Notes: generated from the sequence alone by a model not told the origin. A DNA stretch of 10,617 nucleotides from JAIVGV01 sp045807785 (GCA_045807785.1 JBJMGS010000238.1:1-10617); one strand, 5' to 3'; shown: positions 1 to 7,394, numbered from the stretch's first letter. Translations and numbers: made by a program.

Positions 1-489
1 ACGGCGTCGGACAAAGAGTCGCCGCTCGTCGCGCCGTTGCGGCAAGCGCACCCGGAATGGGTGCGCGATGTCGTGCGCGCCTTCGGCGAGACGACTATCG
101 TCGTCCCGCGCGAGGCGATTGCCGAGGTGTGCCGGTTTCTGAAGACGACGCAGGGGCTTGAGTTCACGATGCTCTCTGATCTCTGCGGCGTGGATCGCGG
201 GCCGGAAGAAGACCCGCGCTTCGAGGTCAACTACCAGCTTTTCTCGACGACTAAGTTTCACCGGCTGCGCCTGAAAGTTTTGCTCGCGGAAGACGACCCG
301 CGCGTGCCGACCGTCACGTCGGTCTGGCGCACGGCGAACTGGCACGAGCGCGAGACCTTCGACATGTTCGGCGTGTACTTTGACGGGCACCCGGATTTGC
401 GCCGCATTCTGTTGCCCGACGACTGGCAGGGTCATGCCCTGCGCAAAGACTTCCCGCTGCGCGGCTTCGAGCCGTACAGCCTGACGTAG
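1..489 (+). CDS. nuoC: NADH-quinone oxidoreductase subunit C (30 kDa subunit), 5'-partial
   Basis: NuoC is a soluble subunit of the connecting (Q) module of complex I. It packs against NuoD at the cytoplasmic face of the membrane and carries no cofactor. The reading frame is open from base 1 and ends at TAG 487-489, giving 162 visible residues. The family signature of the 30 kDa subunit is clear at 346-411: it starts EREtFDMFG and continues to a HPDLRRIL block, followed by the usual LLPDDWQGHALRKDFPL C-terminus. A TTG at 37 could serve as a start, but the frame continues upstream without a stop and the first visible residues are linker-like, so the true start probably lies before the window. 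A fused NuoB or NuoD is not indicated: the protein stops right after the conserved C-terminus, 79 bases before nuoD. The TAG is followed directly by an in-frame TAA at 490, which is also the start of the heptad repeats. Confidence 0.95.
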   Translation, partial: TASDKESPLVAPLRQAHPEWVRDVVRAFGETTIVVPREAIAEVCRFLKTTQGLEFTMLSDLCGVDRGPEEDPRFEVNYQLFSTTKFHRLRLKVLLAEDDPRVPTVTSVWRTANWHERETFDMFGVYFDGHPDLRRILLPDDWQGHALRKDFPLRGFEPYSLT

Positions 490-561
490 TAAATCGTGAA
501 TCGTAAATCGTGAATAGTTAAAACCTGTTCTGACGATTCACAATTGACGATTGACGGTTCT
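490..561. repeat. Heptad-repeat inverted pair between nuoC and nuoD (family TRAATCG)
   Basis: The left arm at 490-517 is four tandem 7-base units of the form TRAATCG (taaatcg, tgaatcg, taaatcg, tgaatag). The right arm at 534-554 is three complementary units (cgattca, caattga, cgattga), followed by a degenerate one. Bases 490-504 pair with 533-547 at 13 of 15 positions, and other registers shifted by 7 or 14 bases also pair. The unpaired centre is about 15-30 bases. The array begins directly at the nuoC stop codon and ends 7-14 bases before the nuoD ATG. Folding in the mRNA is inference. Confidence 0.85.
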
Positions 562-568
562 CGCTTTT

Positions 569-1789
569 ATGAGTGTGACGACGCCTAACATCCCGCCGCA
601 GTTCGAGGTGATCGATCAGCCGCTCGACACGCAGATGACGATCTCGATGGGGCCGCAGCACCCCTCGACGCACGGCGTGCTGCGGATCGAACTCGTCCTC
701 GACGGCGAGCTGATCGTCAAGGCGACGCCCGACATCGGCTACCTTCACACGGGGATGGAGAAGCTCTTCGAGTATAAGAAGTACCAGCAGGGCATCGTCA
801 TCACCGACCGGATGGACTACCTCAACCCGCTCGGCAACAACCTCGCCTACTGCATGGCGGTCGAGAAACTCCTCGGCATCGAAATCCCCGAACGCGCGCA
901 AGTCATCCGCGTCCTGATGTGCGAGTTGCAGCGCATCGCCTCGCACATGGTCTGGCTGGGGACGCACGCCTTGGACATCGGCGCGATGACCGTCTTCTTC
1001 TACTGCTTCCGCGAGCGCGAGAAGATTTTGAACATGATCGAGGCAGCGTCGGGCGAGCGCATGACGCCGTCCTACTTCCGCATCGGCGGGCTGATGATGG
1101 ACTTGCCCGCGGGCTTCGAGCGGCGCTGCACGCAGTTCCTCGACGCCTTCCCGAAGGGTCTCGCGGACTTCCACAATTTGCTCTCCGGCAATCGCATCTT
1201 CCAGAACCGCACGCGCGGCGTCGGCGTCATCTCAGCCGAAGACGCCATCGACTGGGGCTTGACGGGACCAACTCTGCGCGGCAGCGGCGTCAAGATCGAC
1301 GTGCGACGGACGAACCCTTATTCGGGCTACGAGAATTACGACTTCGAGGTGCCGGTCGAACAGGGTTGCGACGTGTGGTCGCGCTACATGGTGCGGATGC
1401 GCGAGCTTGAAGAGTCGCACAAGATCGTGCGGCAGGCGCTCTCCAAGTTGAAGCCGGGCTCTATCAAGGCCGACGCGCCCAAGGTCGTTTTGCCCGACCG
1501 CGAAGCGATGAAGACGCACATGGACGCGCTCATCCACCACTTCCTGATCGTCGCCGAAGGCTTCAACGTCCCCGAAGGGGAGGTCTATCAGCCCATCGAA
1601 GGATCGAAGGGCGAGCTGGGCGTATACATCAAGTCAGATGGAGGCCCCAAGCCCGCGCGCGTCCACGTCCGCGGCCCGAGTTTCATTAACCTCTCGGCGC
1701 TGCCACAACTGGCCGAGGGCGAAATGATCGCCGACGTCGTCGCCATCATCGGTTCGCTCGACATCGTGCTCGGCGAGATTGATCGGTAG
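569..1789 (+). CDS. nuoD: NADH-quinone oxidoreductase subunit D (49 kDa subunit)
   Basis: NuoD forms most of the quinone-binding chamber of complex I, with NuoB and NuoH, and is related to the large subunit of NiFe hydrogenases. The product is 406 residues, the usual length. The family signature LHTGMEKLFEYK lies at residues 59-70. GPQHPSTHG lies at 28-36; its second histidine (His35) and Tyr84 in DRMDYL match the two quinone-headgroup residues known from the Thermus and bovine enzymes. The four nickel-ligand cysteines of hydrogenases are absent, as expected for complex I. I chose ATG 569 over an in-frame TTG at 551, because the TTG lies inside the intergenic repeat and adds only six unconserved residues. 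No Shine-Dalgarno sequence is seen before ATG 569; the preceding bases are cgctttt. The gene ends at TAG 1787-1789, and that stop codon forms part of the first unit of the next repeat array. Confidence 0.97.
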   Translation: MSVTTPNIPPQFEVIDQPLDTQMTISMGPQHPSTHGVLRIELVLDGELIVKATPDIGYLHTGMEKLFEYKKYQQGIVITDRMDYLNPLGNNLAYCMAVEKLLGIEIPERAQVIRVLMCELQRIASHMVWLGTHALDIGAMTVFFYCFREREKILNMIEAASGERMTPSYFRIGGLMMDLPAGFERRCTQFLDAFPKGLADFHNLLSGNRIFQNRTRGVGVISAEDAIDWGLTGPTLRGSGVKIDVRRTNPYSGYENYDFEVPVEQGCDVWSRYMVRMRELEESHKIVRQALSKLKPGSIKADAPKVVLPDREAMKTHMDALIHHFLIVAEGFNVPEGEVYQPIEGSKGELGVYIKSDGGPKPARVHVRGPSFINLSALPQLAEGEMIADVVAIIGSLDIVLGEIDR

Positions 1790-1895
1790 CTGTTAGCCAT
1801 TAGCTGTTAGCTTTCAGCCAGAAGGGATCAACTTCCGATTTTTCTTCGTCTTCGGTTTGGATTTGCTAACAGCTAATCGCTAACAGCTAACAGCT
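1787..1895. repeat. Heptad-repeat inverted pair between nuoD and nuoE (family GCTAACA)
   Basis: The left arm (about 1788-1818) is tandem TGTTAGC-type units (tgttagc, cattagc, tgttagc, tttcagc). The right arm (1865-1895) is gctaaca, gctaatc, gctaaca, gctaaca and gct. The arms are reverse complements at 25 of 31 aligned positions, starting with ten perfect pairs at the outer end. They enclose a 46-base, T-rich centre (1819-1864). The nuoD stop TAG is the first triplet of the left arm, and the right arm ends five bases before the nuoE ATG. The stem-loop in RNA is inferred from complementarity only. Confidence 0.88.
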
Positions 1896-1900
1896 TTGTC

Positions 1901-2470
1901 ATGAGCGAACAGTTCACACCGAACAACCCGCTGTCGCAGGAGGCGCCCGTGCCGCGCGAGATCGCCGTGTTCTCGCCGGAGGTCGAGGCGGAGATTGATC
2001 GCCATCTGGCGAAGTATCCGAAGGATCGCAGCCGCTCGGCGATCCTGCCGCTGATGTTCATCGTGCAGCGCGAGCGCGGCTGGCTCGACCCGGCGGGCGT
2101 CGCCTATCTCGCGGATCGGCTGCGCCTGCGCATCACGGACATCTGGGAAGTCGCGACCTTCTACTCGATGATCGCGACCAAGCCGGTGGGCAAATACCAC
2201 GTGCAGGTCTGCCGCACGCTCTCGTGCAAGATCATGGGCGCCGACACGATCACCGAGCACTGCGCGAAGCTTCTGGGCATCAAGCCGGGCGAGACGAGCG
2301 AGGACGGCAAGTTCTCGCTCTCCGAGGTCGAGTGCCTCGGCTCGTGCGGCACGGCTCCGATGCTGCAACTCGGCTTCGACTACCACGAGAACCTGACGCC
2401 GGAAAAGGTTGACGGGCTTTTGGATCAATGCGCGCGCGACGAGTACGAGTTCAAGGTCAAAGTTCGATAA
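1901..2470 (+). CDS. nuoE: NADH-quinone oxidoreductase subunit E (24 kDa subunit, [2Fe-2S] N1a)
   Basis: NuoE is a soluble subunit of the NADH-dehydrogenase module. It binds NuoF and holds the binuclear cluster N1a next to the FMN. The 189-residue product has a helical N-terminal half (about residues 25-95, with the conserved EVATFYSM stretch at 83-90) and a thioredoxin-like C-terminal half. The four cluster ligands are Cys104 and Cys109 (CRTLSC) and Cys145 and Cys149 (CLGSC), in the standard C-x4-C and C-x3-C arrangement. The first 20 or so residues are a polar, variable extension. The ATG at 1901 is the only good start before the conserved region; it is preceded by the heptad array plus ttgtc and has no purine-rich ribosome binding site. 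The gene stops with TAA 2468-2470, 90 bases before nuoF, its direct protein partner. Confidence 0.97.
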   Translation: MSEQFTPNNPLSQEAPVPREIAVFSPEVEAEIDRHLAKYPKDRSRSAILPLMFIVQRERGWLDPAGVAYLADRLRLRITDIWEVATFYSMIATKPVGKYHVQVCRTLSCKIMGADTITEHCAKLLGIKPGETSEDGKFSLSEVECLGSCGTAPMLQLGFDYHENLTPEKVDGLLDQCARDEYEFKVKVR

Positions 2471-2505
2471 GTGCGCGCCTTTAACGCGACACTGAAAACG
2501 AGATT

Positions 2506-2522
2506 AACCGGACAGAACGGTT
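2506..2522. other. Small inverted repeat in the nuoE-nuoF spacer
   Basis: AACCG at 2506-2510 and CGGTT at 2518-2522 are perfect complements around a 7-base centre, followed by two more T residues. It resembles a very weak intrinsic terminator, but the five-base stem with three GC pairs and the short T run are too small for a confident call within an operon. Confidence 0.25.
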
Positions 2523-2524
2523 TT

Positions 2525-2555
2525 GCTAAAAGCTAACAGCTAATCGCTAACAGCT
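2525..2555 (+). repeat. Single-arm heptad repeat before nuoF (family GCTAACA)
   Basis: Four tandem 7-base units (gctaaaa, gctaaca, gctaatc, gctaaca) plus a final gct. The last three full units repeat the order seen in the right arm before nuoE (gctaaca, gctaatc, gctaaca), so the two arrays clearly belong to the same family. No complementary left arm is visible between the nuoE stop and this array. It ends five bases (ccctt) before the nuoF ATG, the same spacing as before nuoE. Confidence 0.88.
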
Positions 2556-2560
2556 CCCTT

Positions 2561-3922
2561 ATGTTTATCGGTGCCATCGGCTGCGAGCCGCTCCAACTCA
2601 AGCGCGTCCACCTCGAAGGGTCGCACACGCTCGACGTGTACCGCCGCAACGGCGGCTACGAGGCTCTGCGCAAAGTCCTCGACGGCATGTCGCCCGACGA
2701 CGTGATCAATGAGGTGAAAAAGTCTGCGCTCCGCGGTCGCGGCGGCGCGGGCTTCCCCACGGGCATGAAGTGGAGTTTCGTGCCCAAAGACTCGCCTAAA
2801 GATAAGTACGTCGTCTGCAACGCCGACGAGTCCGAGCCCGGCACGTTCAAGGATCGCTTCATCATCGAGCGCGACCCGCATGCGCTCATCGAGGGGATGC
2901 TCATCGCGGCTTACGCTCTCGGCGCGCGCGTCAATTACATCTACACGCGCGGCGAGTACCGCTACCTGATCAACATCCTGGACGCGGCTCTGGAAGAAGC
3001 GCGCGCCGCCGGACTTCTCGGCGAGAAAATTTTAGGCTCGAACTTCTCCAGCGAGATTTACACGCACACGGGCGCGGGCGCGTACATCTGCGGCGAGGAG
3101 ACGGCGCTTTTGAGTTCGCTCGAAGGCTTGCGCGGCCACCCGCGCATGAAGCCGCCCTTCCCCGCCGTCTCCGGCCTCTACGCAAGCCCAACCGTCGTCA
3201 ACAACGTCGAGACGCTCTCAGCCGTGCCCGACATCATCAAGATGGGCGGCGAGGCCTGGCAGAAGTTGGGCACGGAGAAGAGCGGCGGCACGAAAGTCTG
3301 GTCTGTCTCCGGCCACGTCAAGCGCCCCGGCGTCTATGAACTGCCAATGGGCTACTCCGACATGGAGAAGTTCATCATGGAAGACTGTCAGGGGATGCTC
3401 GGCGACCGACAGCTCAAGGCGGTCATCCCCGGCGGCTCGAGCGTGTACATCATGCCTGTGCGCGATATCGTCGGCAAAAAAGTGACGATGGATTACGAGG
3501 GGCTCGTCGCTGCCGGCTCGTCGGTCGGATCGGGCGGCTTCATCGTGATGGACGAGACGGTTGACATCTTTGAATCGACGAAGAACCTGACCGAATTCTA
3601 CAAGCACGAGTCGTGCGGCTGGTGTACGCCCTGCCGCGAGGGCACGGACTGGCTCGTCAAGGTCTTCAAGCGCATCGCCCGCGGCGAAGGGCAGCCAGAC
3701 GACGCGCAGCTCTTACTCGATCTGTGCGACAACATCGAGGGCAAAAGTTTCTGCCCGCTCGGCGACGCGGCGTCGTGGCCCATCCAGTCGGCGATCAAGA
3801 AGTTCCCGGAAGACTTCCGCAAGCATCTCGTCGGCGTCGCGGAGCGCGCGGTTGCCGCCACCACCTCGTCGCCCGTCGCGACCCGCGAAGGCGCGGCGAA
3901 GGAAGCGCTGCCGACCATTTAA
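2561..3922 (+). CDS. nuoF: NADH-quinone oxidoreductase subunit F (51 kDa subunit, FMN, [4Fe-4S] N3)
   Basis: NuoF oxidises NADH: it holds FMN and the first tetranuclear cluster, N3, at the tip of the peripheral arm. The 453-residue product contains the glycine-rich FMN motif GRGGAGFPTG (residues 59-68), CNADESEPGTFKDR (86-99) and GAGAYICGEETALL (171-184), which contribute the nucleotide and flavin sites. A SLBB-type segment lies around 250-330. The N3 ligands are Cys352, Cys355 and Cys358 in SCGWCTPC, and Cys398 in KSFCPLG. After residue 428 there is an Ala/Thr-rich tail of about 25 residues that looks non-conserved. ATG 2561 is preceded by ccctt, not by a Shine-Dalgarno sequence, and the conserved region starts close behind it. 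Only 26 bases separate the stop from nuoG, so F and G are probably co-translated or at least co-transcribed. Confidence 0.98.
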   Translation: MFIGAIGCEPLQLKRVHLEGSHTLDVYRRNGGYEALRKVLDGMSPDDVINEVKKSALRGRGGAGFPTGMKWSFVPKDSPKDKYVVCNADESEPGTFKDRFIIERDPHALIEGMLIAAYALGARVNYIYTRGEYRYLINILDAALEEARAAGLLGEKILGSNFSSEIYTHTGAGAYICGEETALLSSLEGLRGHPRMKPPFPAVSGLYASPTVVNNVETLSAVPDIIKMGGEAWQKLGTEKSGGTKVWSVSGHVKRPGVYELPMGYSDMEKFIMEDCQGMLGDRQLKAVIPGGSSVYIMPVRDIVGKKVTMDYEGLVAAGSSVGSGGFIVMDETVDIFESTKNLTEFYKHESCGWCTPCREGTDWLVKVFKRIARGEGQPDDAQLLLDLCDNIEGKSFCPLGDAASWPIQSAIKKFPEDFRKHLVGVAERAVAATTSSPVATREGAAKEALPTI

Positions 3923-3935
3923 GTCGCGAGATTTC

Positions 3936-3948
3936 AAGAACAGTTCTT
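3936..3948. other. 13-base perfect palindrome abutting the nuoG start codon
   Basis: AAGAAC (3936-3941) and GTTCTT (3943-3948) are exact reverse complements around a single base, directly before ATG 3949. The centre is too short for an RNA hairpin with all pairs formed. It fills the place of a ribosome binding site. Unlike the other upstream spacers it is not a heptad repeat. Chance is a plausible explanation. Confidence 0.4.
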
Positions 3949-6249
3949 ATGTCTCAAGAGCTAATCAAAGTCACGGTCAACGGTCAGGACTATCAGGTCG
4001 CGAAGGGCGCGCGGCTCATCGACGTGTGCCGCGAGCAGGGGCACGCCGTCCCCTCCTTCTGCTACTACGCAGACCTCGCGTTGCAAGCCTCCTGCCGGAT
4101 GTGCCTCGTCCGCATCGAGAAGATGCCGAAGCTGCAAACCTCCTGCACGATCACCTGCACCGACGGCATGATCGTCACGACTGAATCGGAGGAGATCGAG
4201 AAGGCGCGGCGCGGCATGGTCGAGTTTCTGCTCGCCAATCACCCGCTCGACTGTCCGGTCTGTGATCGCGGCGGCGAGTGCGAGTTGCAGGAGATGGTCT
4301 TCGACTGGGGCGGACTGGAAGAGCGCTTCCGCGAGAAGAAGAACGCCTACCCGGAAAAATTCCTCTCGCCCATCGTCGCCAACGACACGCAGCGCTGCAT
4401 CCTGTGCAAACGCTGCACGCGTGTCTGCGACGAGTGGATGGGCGAGGACGCGATTGAGGCAGGCGGGCGCGGCGTCAACACCGTCATCGGCACCTACGAC
4501 GGCTGGCTCAACTGCTCGCAGTGCGGCAACTGCATCGAGGTCTGCCCGACCGGAACTCTGCTCGACGCGACCTATCGCCATCAGGCGCGACCGTGGGAGT
4601 TGTCGCAGACCGTCACGACCTGCACGTTCTGCTCCGACGGTTGCCAGATGTCTTTGGGGAGCCGCGCAGGCGAGGTGATGCGCTCCGTCGCGCGCGACCG
4701 CTACGTGGACGGCATCAACGGTGAGTTCCTCTGCATCAAGGGGCGCTTCGCGCACCCGTTCGTCAACCACGAGGAGCGCATCAAGACGCCGCTCATCCGT
4801 TACAAGAAGGGCGGGCGGCTCGTGCCCGCGACGTGGGACGAGGCGATCCACTACGTCGTCGAAGGCTTCGAGGCGGCACGCTCCGCTTACGGCGGCGCGG
4901 GCTTCGGTGTGGTGGGCAGCCCGCGCCTCTCGAACGAGGCGAACTACGCGCTGCTGCGCTTCGCGCGCGAGGTCGCGAAGACCGACAACTACACGGCGAC
5001 CGACGCCTTTTCGCTCGCGCCTTTCTTCCAGAACCTCGGCGCGCCCATCGCGACGCACAAGGACATTCGTAACGCCAAAACCATTGTCCTTATCGGCGGC
5101 GAGCCCGAAGAGTTGCAGCCGCTCACCGGGCGTTACATCCGTCAGGCTGTCCGCAACGGTGGCGCGAAGCTCATCATCTTCAATAGCCGCGCCATCCGCC
5201 TGAAAGAACAGGCGACGCAGTTCGTCCATATCAACGCCGGGACTGAGGACGCCGTGGCGCTCGCGCTCGCCGACGCCGATGACGCCGATCTCGCCGCGCG
5301 CAAACTCGGAGTCGAGGCGGGCATGATCGCTGAGGCGCGGCGCGCGATTGAAGAGACCGCAGGCGACGTGGTGATCCTGTTCGGGGGCGAGTTGTCGGGC
5401 GCGGCGCAGGCAGTACTCGCGCAGTTGCCCGCCTCGCTCGGCGCACGCGAAGGTCGCCGCTGCATGTTCCACCCACTGCCGCTCTTCAACAACAGCGTCG
5501 GCGTCCACGACCTCGGTTTGATGAGCGGGAAGCTCGACGCCGGTGCCATGCTCGCCGCGTGCGGCGAATCCGTCCACGCGCTCTATGTCGCCGGCAGCTT
5601 CCTGCCCGAACAGCTCGGCGTGCGCCCCGACGCCCTCTCGAAACTGGACTTCCTCGTCGTGCAGGAGTTGTTCGAGACGGAGACGACGCGCTACGCAGAC
5701 GTGGTGCTGCCCACCGCGTCGTTCGCCGAAACGGACGGCACGTTTACGAACAACACGGGTCAAGTGCAGCGCGTGCGGCAGTCCATCCCGCCCGTCCACC
5801 AGTCGCGCCCCGACTGGATGATCACCGACTTAATCGCGCGCGAGATGGGCGTGGACTTCGGCTATCAGCTCGCGGCGAGCCGCGTCTTCTCCGACCTCGC
5901 GAACAACGTCGCGGCTTATGAAGGAATGCGCTACCCCGCGCTCAAGGACGAGTCGAACCCTGTGCAGGCGAAACACGCGATTGCCGCAGGCGCGGACGTT
6001 TCCGGTCAGATGTTGACGCTGCGGCGGCACGTCGAGTCGCTCGTCGAGACCGCAGATAAAACCGAAGGGACGCCGCCCGTCGGGCACGAACTGTTCAAGC
6101 CGGGCACGCTGACGAAGAGGACGCCGCAGTTCCTCCTGCTCGACGCGGGGAACCCGAAGCCCCCGACCGTCCTCGTCTCGCCGCTCTACCAACTGACGGT
6201 CGATCCCGCCCTGCGGCGCGCGACCGTTGCGAGCACGACGGGAGACTGA
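3949..6249 (+). CDS. nuoG: NADH-quinone oxidoreductase subunit G (75 kDa subunit, multiple Fe-S clusters)
   Basis: NuoG carries electrons from NuoF towards NuoI. The product is 766 residues, close to Thermus Nqo3. It begins with a ferredoxin-like domain with N1b ligands Cys38, Cys49, Cys52 and Cys66. The N5 ligands follow: His98, Cys102, Cys105 and Cys111. A ferredoxin-type segment holds CILCKRC with Cys150/153/156 plus Cys199, spaced as the N4 ligands of Thermus. The same segment has Cys160, Cys189, Cys192 and Cys195, which complete a second tetranuclear site that E. coli and Thermus NuoG lack. Cys225, Cys228, Cys232 and Cys262 match N7. From about 278 onward it is a molybdopterin-oxidoreductase-like domain, including DVVLPTASFAETDGTFTNN at 584-602; in complex I this domain holds no molybdenum. 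The frame stays open upstream to 3613 inside nuoF, but ATG 3949 gives the conserved N-terminus and follows the nuoF stop by 26 bases. Confidence 0.97.
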   Translation: MSQELIKVTVNGQDYQVAKGARLIDVCREQGHAVPSFCYYADLALQASCRMCLVRIEKMPKLQTSCTITCTDGMIVTTESEEIEKARRGMVEFLLANHPLDCPVCDRGGECELQEMVFDWGGLEERFREKKNAYPEKFLSPIVANDTQRCILCKRCTRVCDEWMGEDAIEAGGRGVNTVIGTYDGWLNCSQCGNCIEVCPTGTLLDATYRHQARPWELSQTVTTCTFCSDGCQMSLGSRAGEVMRSVARDRYVDGINGEFLCIKGRFAHPFVNHEERIKTPLIRYKKGGRLVPATWDEAIHYVVEGFEAARSAYGGAGFGVVGSPRLSNEANYALLRFAREVAKTDNYTATDAFSLAPFFQNLGAPIATHKDIRNAKTIVLIGGEPEELQPLTGRYIRQAVRNGGAKLIIFNSRAIRLKEQATQFVHINAGTEDAVALALADADDADLAARKLGVEAGMIAEARRAIEETAGDVVILFGGELSGAAQAVLAQLPASLGAREGRRCMFHPLPLFNNSVGVHDLGLMSGKLDAGAMLAACGESVHALYVAGSFLPEQLGVRPDALSKLDFLVVQELFETETTRYADVVLPTASFAETDGTFTNNTGQVQRVRQSIPPVHQSRPDWMITDLIAREMGVDFGYQLAASRVFSDLANNVAAYEGMRYPALKDESNPVQAKHAIAAGADVSGQMLTLRRHVESLVETADKTEGTPPVGHELFKPGTLTKRTPQFLLLDAGNPKPPTVLVSPLYQLTVDPALRRATVASTTGD

Positions 6250-6256
6250 AGGGAAA

Positions 6257-6343
<87 letters not shown>

Positions 6344-6347
6344 TTTT

Positions 6348-7394
6348 ATGGATTGGAATAACCCTTACATCTACGCGCTCGGCAAGTTCATCGCGATCAA
6401 CGTGGCGTTCGTCGTGGTGCTGATGATCGTGGCGTACACGGTGCTCGCGGAGCGGCGCGTGTTGGGCTTCATTCAAGGAAGACTGGGACCGAACCGCGTC
6501 GGGTATGGCGGCGTCTTGCAGCCGTTCGCAGACCTCCTGAAGTTCATCCTCAAGGAAGAGATCGTCCCCGACCAGTCCACGCGCTTCGTCTATTTCCTCG
6601 CGCCCGTCATCGCCATCACCGCCGCGCTGATGTCCATGATCGTCTATCCGTTCGGCCCCGTCGTGACGCTTCCCTTCCTGGGACCTGTGCGCCTCGCCGT
6701 CGCGCAGTTCGACGTGGCGCTGCTCTACGTGCTGGCGATTACTTCGGTCGGCGTGTACGGCGTCGCGCTCGCGGGATGGGCGTCGAACAGCAAGTACAGC
6801 CTGCTCGGGGGCTTGCGCGCGTCGGCGCAGTTGATCTCTTACGAACTGTCGCTCGGGCTGTCGCTCGTCGGCGTCGTCCTGCTCTCAGGCTCGCTCGACC
6901 TCTACCACATCGTCGAGTTGCAGTCGGGCTGGTATGGCTTCCACTGGAACATCATCTACCAACCGCTTGGCTTCATCGTCTATCTCATCTCGGCCATCGC
7001 GGAGACGAACCGCGTGCCGTTCGATCTGCCGGAGGCGGAGACGGAACTGGTCGCGGGCTTCCACACCGAGTACAGCGCCTTGAAGTTCGCGCTCTTCTTC
7101 ATGGCGGAGTACGTCAACATGTTCACGGTCTCGGTGCTCGCGACGACGCTCTTCTTAGGCGGCTGGAACGGCCCCTTCGTCGAGCAACTCCCCTTCCTCG
7201 GCGTCTTCTACTTTCTGGCGAAGATCGTCTTCTTCCTGTTCCTCTACATCTGGCTGCGCGGGACGCTCCCGCGCTTCCGCTTCGATCAGTTGATGAGCTT
7301 CGGCTGGAAGTTTTTGCTCCCCGTCGCGATTCTCAACGTCGTGCTGACGGCGACCATCTACTACTTCTGGATCGGCTACCATGCCGCTCGCTGA
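6348..7394 (+). CDS. nuoH: NADH-quinone oxidoreductase subunit H (ND1 homologue)
   Basis: NuoH is the membrane subunit that connects the peripheral arm to the membrane arm. It lines the quinone tunnel and the start of the proton-transfer path. The 348-residue protein has about eight hydrophobic segments. It carries both ND1 signatures: AERRVLGFIQGRLGPNRVG (residues 34-52) in the first cytoplasmic loop, and AETNRVPFDLPEAE starting at 218, followed by the GFHTEYS stretch up to 243. These acidic and arginine residues surround the quinone entry and the charged E-channel. Length and order of motifs are normal. The start ATG 6348 follows a heptad array and gtttt without a Shine-Dalgarno sequence. 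The 3' end overlaps nuoJ by 14 bases, whereas nuoI usually follows nuoH. Confidence 0.97.
   Translation: MDWNNPYIYALGKFIAINVAFVVVLMIVAYTVLAERRVLGFIQGRLGPNRVGYGGVLQPFADLLKFILKEEIVPDQSTRFVYFLAPVIAITAALMSMIVYPFGPVVTLPFLGPVRLAVAQFDVALLYVLAITSVGVYGVALAGWASNSKYSLLGGLRASAQLISYELSLGLSLVGVVLLSGSLDLYHIVELQSGWYGFHWNIIYQPLGFIVYLISAIAETNRVPFDLPEAETELVAGFHTEYSALKFALFFMAEYVNMFTVSVLATTLFLGGWNGPFVEQLPFLGVFYFLAKIVFFLFLYIWLRGTLPRFRFDQLMSFGWKFLLPVAILNVVLTATIYYFWIGYHAAR

Noticed and set aside
551..568. TTG start for nuoD
   Set aside because: It falls inside the repeat array and adds six unconserved residues; ATG 569 gives the family-typical N-terminus.
518..1174. 218-codon minus-strand frame ending in a short repeated peptide
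   Set aside because: The repeated peptide is only the translation of the heptad arrays between nuoC and nuoD; the rest is antisense to nuoD with no domain.
919..1410. 163-codon plus-strand frame inside nuoD, and similar frames within nuoG, nuoH and nuoL
   Set aside because: These are out-of-frame shadows of conserved genes, Arg/Ser/Pro/Leu-biased and without recognisable motifs.
3613..3948. Upstream extension of the nuoG frame into nuoF
   Set aside because: It overlaps conserved nuoF coding sequence in another frame and the translation is Arg-rich. The NuoG N-terminal ferredoxin domain starts right at ATG 3949.
3961..5799. 612-codon open frame on the minus strand, antisense to nuoG
   Set aside because: It lies wholly over a clearly coding NuoG. 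GC-rich third positions leave antisense frames open, and the translation is a biased Arg/Ala/Val/Asp/His mix with no recognisable domain.
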